From assembly GCA_934378025.1 (NCBI GenBank), contig CAKRPM010000038.1, forward strand, positions 1 to 9,323: 9,323 bases of DNA, written 5' to 3'. A program made the translations under genes and the position numbers. The notes under the pieces are model-generated. The model searched no databases. It was not told the origin of the DNA and was given only the letters and a program-made list of their open reading frames with translations. Below, piece after piece: positions 1 to 5,755 of this stretch. Numbering within the stretch: the first letter of the stretch is position 1; each line of letters opens with the position of its first letter. This DNA is from an uncultured Eubacteriales bacterium. GTDB taxonomy: Bacteria; Bacillota; Clostridia; Oscillospirales; QAKW01.

Positions 1-125
1 GTGAAATCACCGCCCCGCTTTCCGCCATTGTTGCCTTGCAGCTGCTGGCCTACTATGTGGCGCTTGAAAACGGCTGCGACATTGATCAACCCAGAAACCT
101 CGCCAAGAGCGTTACGGTTGAATAG
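1..125 (+). CDS. glmS: GlmS C-terminus (glutamine--fructose-6-phosphate aminotransferase, isomerizing), 5' truncated by window
   Basis: Only the last 40 codons are present, read from position 3 to a TAG at 123-125. The protein ends [13 protein letters not shown], which is the very conserved C-tail of GlmS; the preceding helix ([16 protein letters not shown]) also fits the end of the second SIS (sugar isomerase) domain. GlmS converts fructose-6-phosphate and glutamine to glucosamine-6-phosphate, the first step of UDP-GlcNAc synthesis in the cytoplasm. The family's C-tail closes over the sugar site, so its intact state suggests a functional enzyme. The stop codon overlaps the SD of glmM (AGGAGGG at 124-130) and the gap is 12 bp, so the two are surely cotranscribed and their products act in successive steps. 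Any glmS ribozyme would lie upstream of the window. Identity rests on the tail only but is distinctive. Confidence 0.93.
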   Translation, partial: EITAPLSAIVALQLLAYYVALENGCDIDQPRNLAKSVTVE

Positions 126-137
126 GAGGGATTTTTT

Positions 138-1484
138 ATGAGAAAGTATTTCGGAACCGACGGTATTCGCGGTATCGTCAATAAAGCGCTGACGCAGGAT
201 CTTGCCTTTCGCTGCGCCGCCAGCTGCGGATATTTGTTAAAACAAAACAACCCGCGCGCCAAGGTCATCATCGGCAGCGACACACGGATTTCCAAAAGCA
301 TGCTGACCGGCGCCATGATCAGCGGATTTTGTTACAGCGGCGTGAATGTTATCGACATCGGCGTGCTGCCCACCCCCGCGCTTGCCTTTTTAATCGATCG
401 TATGGGGGCGGATGCCGGCGTAATGATTTCCGCCTCCCACAATCCTTATGAATACAACGGCATTAAAATTTTGACCCAAGGCGGCATTAAGCTTCCGGAC
501 GCCAAGGAAGAGGAAATCGAGGCGCTTATGGACAATTTCGAGCAAGTCCGCCCCGTGGATCAGCTCGGTACATTATCCTATCATCATCAAGCAAAAGATT
601 TTTATTTGGAACATATCAAAAGAGCCTGCGAGCAGGATCTTTCCCATTTCAATATTCTGCTGGATTGCTCCAACGGCGCCACGGTTTATACCGCCTCGGA
701 AGTCTTTTCCGATTTGAACATTTCTTTCAAACTGTTCGGGCATCACCCCAACGGCATGAATATTAACGACGGCTGCGGTTCCACCCACATGGAATACCTT
801 GCCGAGGAAATTAAGAAAAATCACGCCGATATCGGATTTGCTTTTGACGGCGACGCCGATCGTTGTCTGGCCGTTGACAGCCTGGGCCGCATCATTGAGG
901 GCGACAAAATCATGGCGGTCATCGCGCTTTATCTGAAAGCGCAGGGGCGGCTTAAAAACGATACCTTAGTCGCCACTGTAATGAGCAATCTCGGCCTGAT
1001 TGAAAAAATGGAGCAAAACGGCATCAAAGTGCCGCAGACCAAAGTCGGCGATCGCTATGTACTGGAAGAAATGATGGCACGGGACTTTGTGTTGGGCGGG
1101 GAAAACTCCGGTCATATCATCTTTTTAGAGAAAGCCACTACAGGTGACGGCCAATTAACGGCCATTATGTTACTGTGTGCCATGAAATACTTTGACATGA
1201 GCAGCGAAGAGGTGTATGATATCTTTACCCCCTATCCGCAATATTTGTTTAATGTCACCGCCAATGATCTGCAAAAACGCAAGTTGATGGAGGACGAAAT
1301 CTTCCACAACGATGTCCGGAAAGCGGAAGAAATTTTCGGTGGAAAGGGCCGTATTTTGGTGCGTCCCTCCGGCACCGAACCGTACATCCGGATTCTGGTA
1401 GAAGGTAAAGACGAAAAAGAGGTGCAGCGCACCGCCGAACAGCTGAAATCCTCTACCGAAATTCGCCTGAGTCAGATCTTTTAA
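138..1484 (+). CDS. glmM: Phosphoglucosamine mutase GlmM
   Basis: 448 aa, the usual length for GlmM. It interconverts glucosamine-6-phosphate and glucosamine-1-phosphate, the second step toward UDP-GlcNAc for peptidoglycan. Alpha-D-phosphohexomutase signatures are all visible: FGTDGIRG at residues 5-12, the phosphoserine loop MISASHNP at 96-103 with catalytic Ser100, the metal-binding loop DGDADR at 237-242, the sugar-binding loop GENSGH at 321-326, and the phosphate-binding loop RPSGTEP at 409-415. The N-terminal FGTDGIRG directly after the start and the GENSGH loop point to GlmM rather than a phosphomannomutase. Ser100 must be phosphorylated for activity in this family. The ATG at 138 is preceded at 7 nt by AGGAGGG (124-130), which overlaps the glmS stop. 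The gene ends in TAA and a strong terminator follows within 5 nt. No defects are seen. Confidence 0.98.
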   Translation: MRKYFGTDGIRGIVNKALTQDLAFRCAASCGYLLKQNNPRAKVIIGSDTRISKSMLTGAMISGFCYSGVNVIDIGVLPTPALAFLIDRMGADAGVMISASHNPYEYNGIKILTQGGIKLPDAKEEEIEALMDNFEQVRPVDQLGTLSYHHQAKDFYLEHIKRACEQDLSHFNILLDCSNGATVYTASEVFSDLNISFKLFGHHPNGMNINDGCGSTHMEYLAEEIKKNHADIGFAFDGDADRCLAVDSLGRIIEGDKIMAVIALYLKAQGRLKNDTLVATVMSNLGLIEKMEQNGIKVPQTKVGDRYVLEEMMARDFVLGGENSGHIIFLEKATTGDGQLTAIMLLCAMKYFDMSSEEVYDIFTPYPQYLFNVTANDLQKRKLMEDEIFHNDVRKAEEIFGGKGRILVRPSGTEPYIRILVEGKDEKEVQRTAEQLKSSTEIRLSQIF

Positions 1485-1489
1485 AAAGC

Positions 1490-1524
1490 AAAGCGGCTGC
1501 CACGGGGCAGCCGCTTTTTTCTTT
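1490..1524 (+). terminator. Intrinsic terminator after glmM
   Basis: A perfect 12-bp GC-rich stem (1490-1501 paired with 1506-1517), tetraloop ACGG at 1502-1505, then a T tract TTTTTTCTTT at 1515-1524. It starts 5 nt after the glmM stop and should end the glmS-glmM transcript. The rsmA SD begins only a few nucleotides after the T tract, leaving no room for a promoter between the terminator and rsmA. Confidence 0.93.
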
Positions 1525-1539
1525 CAGAAAGGAACGGTT

Positions 1540-2397
1540 ATGGAAATTCATCAAAAAGCCCTGGTGCGCCTGCTGTCCGATCACGGAAAATCCCTGCATA
1601 AAGGGCTCGGTCAAAATTTTTTAATCAATGAGCGTATTCTGCGCACCATCGCGGACGCTGCCGGAAAAGACGGCAATATTTTGGAAATCGGTGCGGGCGT
1701 CGGATGGTTGAGCGCACTGCTTTGCGCACAAAACAAACAGGTGGTCACTATTGAAATCGATTCGTCGCTGCGCCCGATTTTGGCGCAAACTGTTCCCTAC
1801 GAAAATTTCACCCTGCATATCGAGGATATTTTAAAAGCTCATTTACCCGCGCTCTCCCGGCAATATTTTCACGGTGAAATTTGTACGCTGGTGGGCAATT
1901 TGCCGTATTATATTACCAGCGATATTCTTGAAAAACTGATGCACTGCTCCAATATTTTCGATCGTGCTGTAATCATGGTGCAGGCGGAGTTTGCCGAACG
2001 GATGCGCGCCCTGCCGGGCAGTAAAAAATATCGCGCCATGACCGTGCTGGCTCGCTACTTTTTTGATATTTCGCCGATTTGCACCGTTTCACCCGATTGT
2101 TTTTATCCGGCACCGCATGTAAAAAGCGCCGTCATCCTCTTATCCGTACGGCAAAATCGACCGCTCCCGCCCGAAAAAGAAGCCGCGTTTTGTCGATTTG
2201 TCAAGGCGGCGTTTTCCAACCGACGCAAAAAAATTTCCGCCCTCGCCGGTTTGTTCAACCGATCGAAGTCGGAAATGGAAGCTGCGCTGCAAACCATAAA
2301 AAAAGGCGCGGACATCCGCGCCGAAACACTCACCGAATCGGAATTTGCCACCCTTTTCAAGCAACTGCAAAAAGCCGAAAACACCCCCGCCGACTGA
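1540..2397 (+). CDS. rsmA: 16S rRNA (adenine1518-N6/adenine1519-N6)-dimethyltransferase RsmA/KsgA
   Basis: 285 aa, normal for the family. It dimethylates two adjacent adenines in helix 45 near the 3' end of 16S rRNA, a late step in small-subunit maturation. Visible features: the N-terminal GQNFL box at 24-28, the SAM-binding motif I EIGAGVG at 49-55 followed by an acidic EID at 72-74, the catalytic motif IV NLPY at 120-123, and the C-terminal FYPAPHVKS (188-196) and AFSNRRK (224-230) motifs of the rRNA-binding part. The NLPY motif separates it from most other Rossmann methyltransferases; Erm resistance methylases also carry related motifs, but the GLGQNFL start and C-terminal domain are those of KsgA. 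The ATG at 1540 follows AGAAAGGA (1526-1533) at 6 nt. It ends in tandem stops TGATAA. It sits just after the glmM terminator and convergent to secG, so transcription probably comes from readthrough or from a promoter inside glmM. Confidence 0.97.
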   Translation: MEIHQKALVRLLSDHGKSLHKGLGQNFLINERILRTIADAAGKDGNILEIGAGVGWLSALLCAQNKQVVTIEIDSSLRPILAQTVPYENFTLHIEDILKAHLPALSRQYFHGEICTLVGNLPYYITSDILEKLMHCSNIFDRAVIMVQAEFAERMRALPGSKKYRAMTVLARYFFDISPICTVSPDCFYPAPHVKSAVILLSVRQNRPLPPEKEAAFCRFVKAAFSNRRKKISALAGLFNRSKSEMEAALQTIKKGADIRAETLTESEFATLFKQLQKAENTPAD

Positions 2398-2420
2398 TAA
2401 AGCAACTTAACTTAAAAATA

Positions 2421-2449
2421 AAAGGATCGTTCATCACGAACGATCCTTT
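2421..2449. terminator. Shared bidirectional terminator between rsmA and secG
   Basis: A perfect 12-bp stem (2421-2432 with 2438-2449) and 5-nt loop lie between the convergent rsmA and secG genes. On the - strand the stem is followed by TTTTATTTTTAA, giving a strong terminator only 3 nt after the secG stop. On the + strand the tail is TTTGTTTTAG, which should also work for rsmA. One hairpin therefore serves both genes. Confidence 0.9.
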
Positions 2450-2452
2450 GTT

Positions 2453-2701
2453 TTAGCCCACTAAGTTCAGCGCCACTACGGCAACTACCAACAAAATCGA
2501 GCATACAATGGTGATTTTACCGAGTATAGCGTCTCTGCCACGATGCTGATTTTTATTAAAATAAGATTCTGCGTCCATCGCGTTGCCGCCTGCCATAGCA
2601 CCCAAACCGTCGTTCTTTCCCTGCTGAATCATAACAACGATCATAATCACCACGGCCAAAACAATCACCACGGCGCCCAAAATAATCTGTACTGTCGTCA
2701 T
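2453..2701 (-). CDS. secG: Preprotein translocase subunit SecG
   Basis: 82 aa small membrane protein with two transmembrane helices (about residues 5-25 and 60-81) joined by a glycine-rich cytoplasmic loop. SecG is the accessory subunit of SecYEG that helps the SecA-driven insertion cycle in the plasma membrane. Family traits seen: QQGK followed by GLGAMAGG (26-39) just after helix 1, and a basic RGRDAILGKIT (54-64) entering helix 2. Length matches the usual 70-85 aa. I place the start at the ATG at 2701, since AGGAAAGGTG sits at the right distance and helix 1 follows at once; the longer reading from 2743 would put 14 non-conserved residues before the SD and run through the promoter -10. It is monocistronic, with its own promoter upstream and a terminator right after the stop. 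Confidence 0.95.
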   Translation of the reverse strand: MTTVQIILGAVVIVLAVVIMIVVMIQQGKNDGLGAMAGGNAMDAESYFNKNQHRGRDAILGKITIVCSILLVVAVVALNLVG

Positions 2702-2706
2702 GTTAA

Positions 2707-2717
2707 TCACCTTTCCT
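2707..2717 (-). promoter_or_regulatory. secG ribosome binding site, decides the start
   Basis: AGGAAAGGTGA on the - strand ends 5 nt before the ATG at 2701. It supports the 82-aa reading over the upstream in-frame ATG at 2743. Confidence 0.8.
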
Positions 2718-2733
2718 ATATCAATACCTGTAT

Positions 2734-2762
2734 AGCATACCACAAAGCGGTAAAGATTGCAA
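2734..2762 (-). promoter_or_regulatory. Probable sigma-A promoter of secG
   Basis: On the - strand a -35 like TTGCAA (2757-2762) is followed after exactly 17 nt by TATGCT (2734-2739). Each hexamer matches 4 of 6 consensus bases. The predicted start lies near 2727, about 25 nt before the secG ATG. Spacing and position are good; the hexamers are only moderate, and TATACA a few bases further on could be an alternative -10. Confidence 0.55.
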
Positions 2763-2849
2763 GTTTTTTTTATGATTTTCCGAAAACGCCCGCAAAAGTT
2801 GTCAACTGTTTTTTAAAATTTTACAACCCCATAATTTTTTGTAATCCAC

Positions 2850-2933
2850 TTTTCCACATAAAAAATCGCCGTTTTTTGGGGAAAACCGCTTATTTTGGGT
2901 GAGTTTTTCACCTTTTCCACAGAGTTATCCACA
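2850..2933 (+). promoter_or_regulatory. Cluster of DnaA-box-like 9-mers in the gap upstream of secG
   Basis: TTATCCACA at 2925-2933 is a perfect consensus DnaA box. TTTTCCACA occurs twice (2850-2858 and 2913-2921), a common one-mismatch box, and TAATCCACT (2842-2850) is a weaker match overlapping the first. All lie in the same orientation in AT-rich DNA, the last two starting 12 bp apart and the first 63 bp earlier. This could be a DnaA-controlled or DnaA-titrating site, or an origin piece. No dnaA or dnaN gene is in the window, and flanking genes point toward this gap, not away, so a main oriC is not supported. The remainder of 2744-2998 shows no gene. Confidence 0.45.
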
Positions 2934-2998
2934 AGATTTATGTCAACTTGTTTTTCTATCGTTATGGGCGAAAAAATTCCTTGACAAATTTTTTGCGG

Positions 2999-3766
2999 TT
3001 ATTTGACAATGCCAAACCGTTTAAAAACGCACATCAAAATAAACCACAATAACAGCAACCCGGCGAAAATCCAGGTCATATACAGCGCACTCCACCACTT
3101 GAAAATCAGCGCCAGCCAATACAGCACGGAAAGCCCCAGCACCGGCACACATTTCCAAATGCGAAAGCGATCCCTTGCCTTAAAACGAAGCACCAGCAGC
3201 GCAATGGCAATCAATGCCAGCACGCCCCAGCCGATTTTGCATACAATATCAAATTTTAAAATACCGGTGGTGATAAAATTTTGCTTCGGGTTAAAATAGC
3301 CCTGGTAGGTCAACATTCCGCCGAACCCGACCAATGCGCATACGCCGCCGAACAGCAAAAAGTCCTTGCCGTTGGGGAATGCCGCGATATACAAAATATA
3401 GCAAATCGCCAATAATACGTATGCCTCGGGAACACTGTACGCCCAGTAATCCACCGGCATGGTACACAACATGAACAGCTGCGTACCCGCCAAAACCGCC
3501 GATAAAAAGAAAATGTAATTGATCGCAAAAACCCGATGCGTAAAATCAGCACCTTTTTTATGCGCCCGATAAGTCAACACGCCGAGCACCGCCGCCGCTG
3601 CCAGCAGCACACCCGCAATCAGCGGCATAAACGGCGAGATTACCAGCCGAAGCCGACTGACCGCCCAAACACTTGCCGCTGCCGCCATAAAGAAAAACAA
3701 CCCGACCGACGCGCGCGTAATGCGCACCTCGGAGGCATTATATTTTTTTTGCGCCGTATGATTCAT
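2999..3766 (-). CDS. Uncharacterised polytopic membrane protein, about eight helices
   Basis: 255 aa and very hydrophobic. I do not recognise the family. Likely membrane segments lie near residues 20-36, 46-66, 79-101, 115-131, 135-154, 175-194, 205-222 and 227-248. The first 19 residues are polar and basic (cytoplasmic by the positive-inside rule), and short basic loops follow helices 2 (YRAHKK) and 6 (RFKARDRFR). Helices 7 and 8 are rich in Trp. There is no signal peptide, cysteine pair or clear catalytic motif. The ATG at 3766 has GGAGGA (3773-3778) at 6 nt. It starts 23 nt after the rsmE stop and is probably the last gene of a prmA-rsmE operon, though I see no reason in the sequence for a ribosome-related role. 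No strong terminator follows; only an AT-only inverted repeat (2971-2978/2987-2994) lies just downstream. Confidence 0.85.
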   Translation of the reverse strand: MNHTAQKKYNASEVRITRASVGLFFFMAAAASVWAVSRLRLVISPFMPLIAGVLLAAAAVLGVLTYRAHKKGADFTHRVFAINYIFFLSAVLAGTQLFMLCTMPVDYWAYSVPEAYVLLAICYILYIAAFPNGKDFLLFGGVCALVGFGGMLTYQGYFNPKQNFITTGILKFDIVCKIGWGVLALIAIALLVLRFKARDRFRIWKCVPVLGLSVLYWLALIFKWWSALYMTWIFAGLLLLWFILMCVFKRFGIVK

Positions 3767-3789
3767 GATTTTTCCTCCGCCGTCATTTT

Positions 3790-4509
3790 TTAAAAAGTGC
3801 CGTATTTACTGTACAAAATCGGCAAAACGAATGCCGCGGCATTTTCCGTCCGTAAAATTCTGGGGCCGAGCGATACGGATCTCAGGCCCGCCGCCTGCCA
3901 GTACGCCGCCTCTTCCGATGAAAAGCCCCCCTCGGAGCCGATCAAAAAACCGATCTGCGTGCCGCAAGCTTCCATTTCCAGTAAACTGTGCTCCGTTTCT
4001 TTTTCATAGCACACAAAGCCGTTTTGAAACGCACAGAGGCGGTGAACCGCCTCTCGGAAATCAATGGTGTCGCCGATTTCGGGCACAATGGCTCTGCCGC
4101 TTTGCTTGGCAGCGGAAAGCGCAATTTTTTTATAGCGCATCGTTTTGGACGCTCCCGTCGGCTTGGCAATGCAAAACCGAGAATAAACCGGCACAATCCT
4201 ATGCACACCCATTTCCACACAACGCGTAATGATTTGCTCCATTTTTTCTCCCTTGGCCAGACACTGAAACACCGTAATGTCCAGTTTGCTTTCCCCGAGC
4301 GCGTCATGCTTTTGATCAATGGTCAAATAGGCGTTCTGCCCGTCAACGGCGGACAGCGTACATTCATATTCCGTGCCGGCCCCGTCGCAAACGCACACCT
4401 TTTCTCCCACGGCGGCGCGCAGCACATGCGTCAAATGATGATAATTCTCACCGCGCAGCACAATCTGCTCGGCCAACGTATCCGTTTCCGTAATAAAAAA
4501 ACGACTCAC
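3790..4509 (-). CDS. rsmE: 16S rRNA (uracil1498-N3)-methyltransferase RsmE
   Basis: 239 aa. RsmE is a SPOUT-class enzyme that methylates N3 of U1498 in 16S rRNA using SAM, acting on the assembled small subunit. Sequence support: the N-terminal PUA-like part begins with the typical (M)SRFFI, and the knotted C-terminal part has AKGEKME (85-91), EMG (99-101), KQSGR (135-139, often EQSGR), the SAM-binding IGSEGGFS (190-197) and LGPRILRTENAA (214-225). Start: I chose the GTG at 4509, whose product aligns at once with the family N-terminus and which overlaps the prmA stop as GTGA (4506-4509), suggesting translational coupling. A further GTG at 4527 is in frame but would add six unmatched residues inside prmA. 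The SD before the chosen GTG is weak (AGGGC/AGAGAA), consistent with reinitiation. It is followed by the membrane protein gene. Confidence 0.96.
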   Translation of the reverse strand: MSRFFITETDTLAEQIVLRGENYHHLTHVLRAAVGEKVCVCDGAGTEYECTLSAVDGQNAYLTIDQKHDALGESKLDITVFQCLAKGEKMEQIITRCVEMGVHRIVPVYSRFCIAKPTGASKTMRYKKIALSAAKQSGRAIVPEIGDTIDFREAVHRLCAFQNGFVCYEKETEHSLLEMEACGTQIGFLIGSEGGFSSEEAAYWQAAGLRSVSLGPRILRTENAAAFVLPILYSKYGTF

Positions 4510-5435
4510 TTCTCTGCCCTGCGGCACAAAAACGCGTGCCAGTCCTTTCGCTTGCTTTCTTTCACAATTTCAAGATTTGCCCGATCGATGGCCTGCGTAA
4601 CTTGAGCCGCTCTTTGGTCAATAATGCCCGACAAAATCAGTCGGCCGTCCGCACCGAGAAATCGCACAAGATCCGGCAGAATGTCGAGAATTACATCCGC
4701 CACGATATTTGCCGTCACAATATCAAACGGGCCCTCCGTCAGTTTGGTAAAATCACCCTCCAAAAATGTCGCACGCGCAGCGACCCCGTTTAATTCGGCG
4801 TTTTGCCGACCGGCGGTCACCGCCAACGGATCGATATCCGTTCCGACGGCGCTCTGCGCCCCCAACAATAAGGCCGCCACTGCCAGTATGCCGCTGCCGC
4901 AGCCGACGTCCAGCATCTTGCCCTTCACATCCATGTCGCTGAGAAAAGACAGACACATTGCCGTTGTTTCATGACTGCCCGTGCCGAATGCCGCGCCGGG
5001 ATCCAAATACAGCACCGTCTGCCCCGCCCGCGGGGTATAGTCCTCCCACACAGGCACGACCGCAAGCCGCCCGATTTCAATCGGCTTATAATACTGTTTC
5101 CAGGTATCCGTCCAGGCGCTGTCATCCACCGTTTGAGCATCAACGGCAAGCGAACCGTAGTCCTCATGCTTCTCACGCAGTGCCTGCATTGCCGCGCGTA
5201 CCGCTTCCGCGGCGGTTTCATCCTGAGCGTATAATGTCACGGTGCTTTCCGCGTCACGCAGCGCCAAAAGCTTTTCGTCCACGAAATCCCAATGCGGCGC
5301 CGTACCTTCTAAGAACTCTTCAAAATCTTTGCTGTCCTGCACCTCAAAGCCGTCGATTCCCAGTGCGATCAACGCATTGCTTACCATTTCCACACCTTCG
5401 GGTGTGGTATGAATTGTCAGTTTTGTATATTGCAT
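4506..5435 (-). CDS. prmA: Ribosomal protein L11 methyltransferase PrmA
   Basis: 309 aa, the usual PrmA length. It trimethylates amino groups of ribosomal protein L11 with SAM in the cytoplasm. The N-terminal roughly 100 residues form the L11-recognition ferredoxin-like domain (begins QYTKLTIHTTPEGVEMVSNAL with the conserved GxxGFEVQD at 26-33). The catalytic domain shows DPGAAFGTGSHETT (145-158), motif I LDVGCGSG (175-182), an acidic TDID (199-202) and the active-site ANIVADVI (242-249). The conserved end (RKDWHAFLCRR) is present. The ATG at 5435 is set by GGAGGAA at 5442-5448; the open frame runs on to 5582 but that part crosses hairpins and shows no homology. It heads the prmA-rsmE-membrane protein operon and is read from a promoter at 5796-5825, giving a structured leader of about 350 nt. 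Confidence 0.96.
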   Translation of the reverse strand: MQYTKLTIHTTPEGVEMVSNALIALGIDGFEVQDSKDFEEFLEGTAPHWDFVDEKLLALRDAESTVTLYAQDETAAEAVRAAMQALREKHEDYGSLAVDAQTVDDSAWTDTWKQYYKPIEIGRLAVVPVWEDYTPRAGQTVLYLDPGAAFGTGSHETTAMCLSFLSDMDVKGKMLDVGCGSGILAVAALLLGAQSAVGTDIDPLAVTAGRQNAELNGVAARATFLEGDFTKLTEGPFDIVTANIVADVILDILPDLVRFLGADGRLILSGIIDQRAAQVTQAIDRANLEIVKESKRKDWHAFLCRRAEK

Positions 5436-5441
5436 AATTGA

Positions 5442-5448
5442 TTCCTCC
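5442..5448 (-). promoter_or_regulatory. prmA ribosome binding site, decides the start
   Basis: GGAGGAA on the - strand lies 6 nt before the ATG at 5435. It is close to the ideal SD and supports the 309-aa PrmA instead of a 358-aa reading from 5582. Confidence 0.88.
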
Positions 5449-5476
5449 AAGCGGGATGTGGTAACACTAAGTAGAT

Positions 5477-5503
5477 AAAAAAGCTGCCCATGCGGGCATC
5501 TTT
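5477..5503 (-). terminator. Terminator-like hairpin in the prmA leader
   Basis: On the - strand arms 5503-5494 and 5489-5480 pair over 10 positions with one A/G mismatch, loop GCAT, and the stem runs into six T (5482-5477). It has the form of an intrinsic terminator, yet it lies between the only clear promoter (5796-5825) and the prmA SD, 28 nt before the latter. It may attenuate prmA transcription or end a short leader RNA. The gap from here to prmA is too small for an obvious second promoter. Confidence 0.65.
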
Positions 5504-5525
5504 GTAAAGGCGCAGTACCCCCGGT

Positions 5526-5574
5526 GACAGCCGCAAAGGGTTGCTTTGTAAACCTTGCTGCGGTTATTATACCA
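5526..5574. repeat. 49-bp hairpin repeat, copy A
   Basis: Begins GACAGCCGC (5526-5534), then 24 nt, then TGCGGTTATTATACCA (5559-5574). Copy C (5756-5804) has the same two boxes at exactly the same spacing. The middle 24 nt differ in sequence but in both copies fold back (AAGGGTT with AACCTT here), with outer CCGC/GCGG pairing, so the structure seems kept while the bases changed. The right end on the - strand is an extended -10 box, TGGTATAAT, but no -35 is seen at this copy. Confidence 0.7.
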
Positions 5575-5598
5575 CAAAGCAAAGCTTTGTGGTATAAT
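5566..5598. repeat. Perfect 15-bp palindrome with TGGTATAAT in both arms
   Basis: Arms 5566-5580 and 5584-5598 are perfect reverse complements with loop AAA. Each arm's outer end is ATTATACCA/TGGTATAAT, so extended -10 boxes face outward on both strands. The left arm overlaps repeat copy A. It could be a protein-binding operator, an RNA hairpin in the prmA leader, or a terminal-repeat junction of a small element. Confidence 0.75.
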
Positions 5599-5600
5599 TT

Positions 5601-5643
5601 GCCGTCTTTTTCGGTTGCCCGTCTTGCGGGCGAGAAAAAGGGC
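5601..5643. repeat. Imperfect stem-loop in the prmA leader
   Basis: GCCCG/CGGGC (5617-5621 and 5627-5631, loop TCTTG) is stacked on CTTTTTC/GAAAAAG (5606-5612 and 5634-5640) and on GCC/GGC at the base, with small internal loops. It lacks a T tract on either side, so it is more likely a structural RNA element than a terminator. Confidence 0.5.
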
Positions 5644-5665
5644 AGTTAAAATATAATAGCCACTT

Positions 5666-5681
5666 TGCGGATATTATACCA
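5666..5681. repeat. Partial repeat, copy B (right box only)
   Basis: TGCGGATATTATACCA is identical to the right box of copy C and differs by one base from copy A. The GACAGCCGC left box is missing at the expected position. On the - strand it holds TGGTATAAT; a possible TTGCAA lies 20 nt upstream, which is too far for a good promoter, so promoter activity is doubtful. Confidence 0.65.
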
Positions 5682-5684
5682 TGA

Positions 5685-5716
5685 GCAAAAATGCTTGCTT
5701 GCAAAGGCATTTTTGC
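5685..5716. repeat. Stem-loop GCAAAAATGC / GCATTTTTGC
   Basis: A perfect 10-bp stem (5685-5694 with 5707-5716) encloses an inner TTGC/GCAA pairing (5695-5698 with 5701-5704) with a 2-nt loop and a 2-nt bulge. It lies directly next to copy B. No T tract follows on either strand, so it is not a usual terminator. Confidence 0.6.
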
Positions 5717-5755
5717 GAAGCCGTCAATAGCACAGCCGTGCCACGCACGGGCGGC

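Noticed and set aside
2079..2456. 125-codon + strand frame inside rsmA running into the terminator
   Set aside because: It overlaps rsmA in another frame, has no SD, and ends inside the terminator region.
2702..2743. N-terminal extension of secG to an ATG at 2743
   Set aside because: It would start upstream of the predicted promoter -10 and lacks an SD; SecG helix 1 begins right after the ATG at 2701.
2842..2933. Chromosomal origin oriC
   Set aside because: Only three good boxes, no dnaA or dnaN in the window, and flanking genes mostly point toward the gap. Kept as a DnaA-box cluster only.
2981..3008. TTGACA hexamers on the + strand at 2981 and 3003
   Set aside because: No -10 at suitable spacing, and transcription would run antisense through the membrane protein gene.
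4510..4527. Earlier GTG start of rsmE
   Set aside because: Adds six residues not seen in the family and the AAAGGA upstream is too far away; the GTG at 4509 gives the family N-terminus and a GTGA overlap.
3988..4605. 205-codon + strand open frame opposite rsmE and the end of prmA
   Set aside because: It is antisense to two clearly identified genes, has no SD and no recognisable motif; long antisense frames are common against such codon use.
4958..5437. 159-codon + strand open frame opposite prmA
   Set aside because: Composition is Pro/Arg/His-rich as expected of a shadow frame, and prmA on the other strand is certain.
5436..5582. N-terminal extension of prmA to an ATG at 5582
   Set aside because: The extension crosses the palindrome and terminator-like hairpin, matches nothing in PrmA, and the ATG at 5435 has a near-perfect SD.
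5570..5598. + strand promoter using TGGTATAAT at 5590-5598
   Set aside because: No -35 match 16-19 nt upstream and no gene downstream on that strand; the box is one arm of the palindrome.
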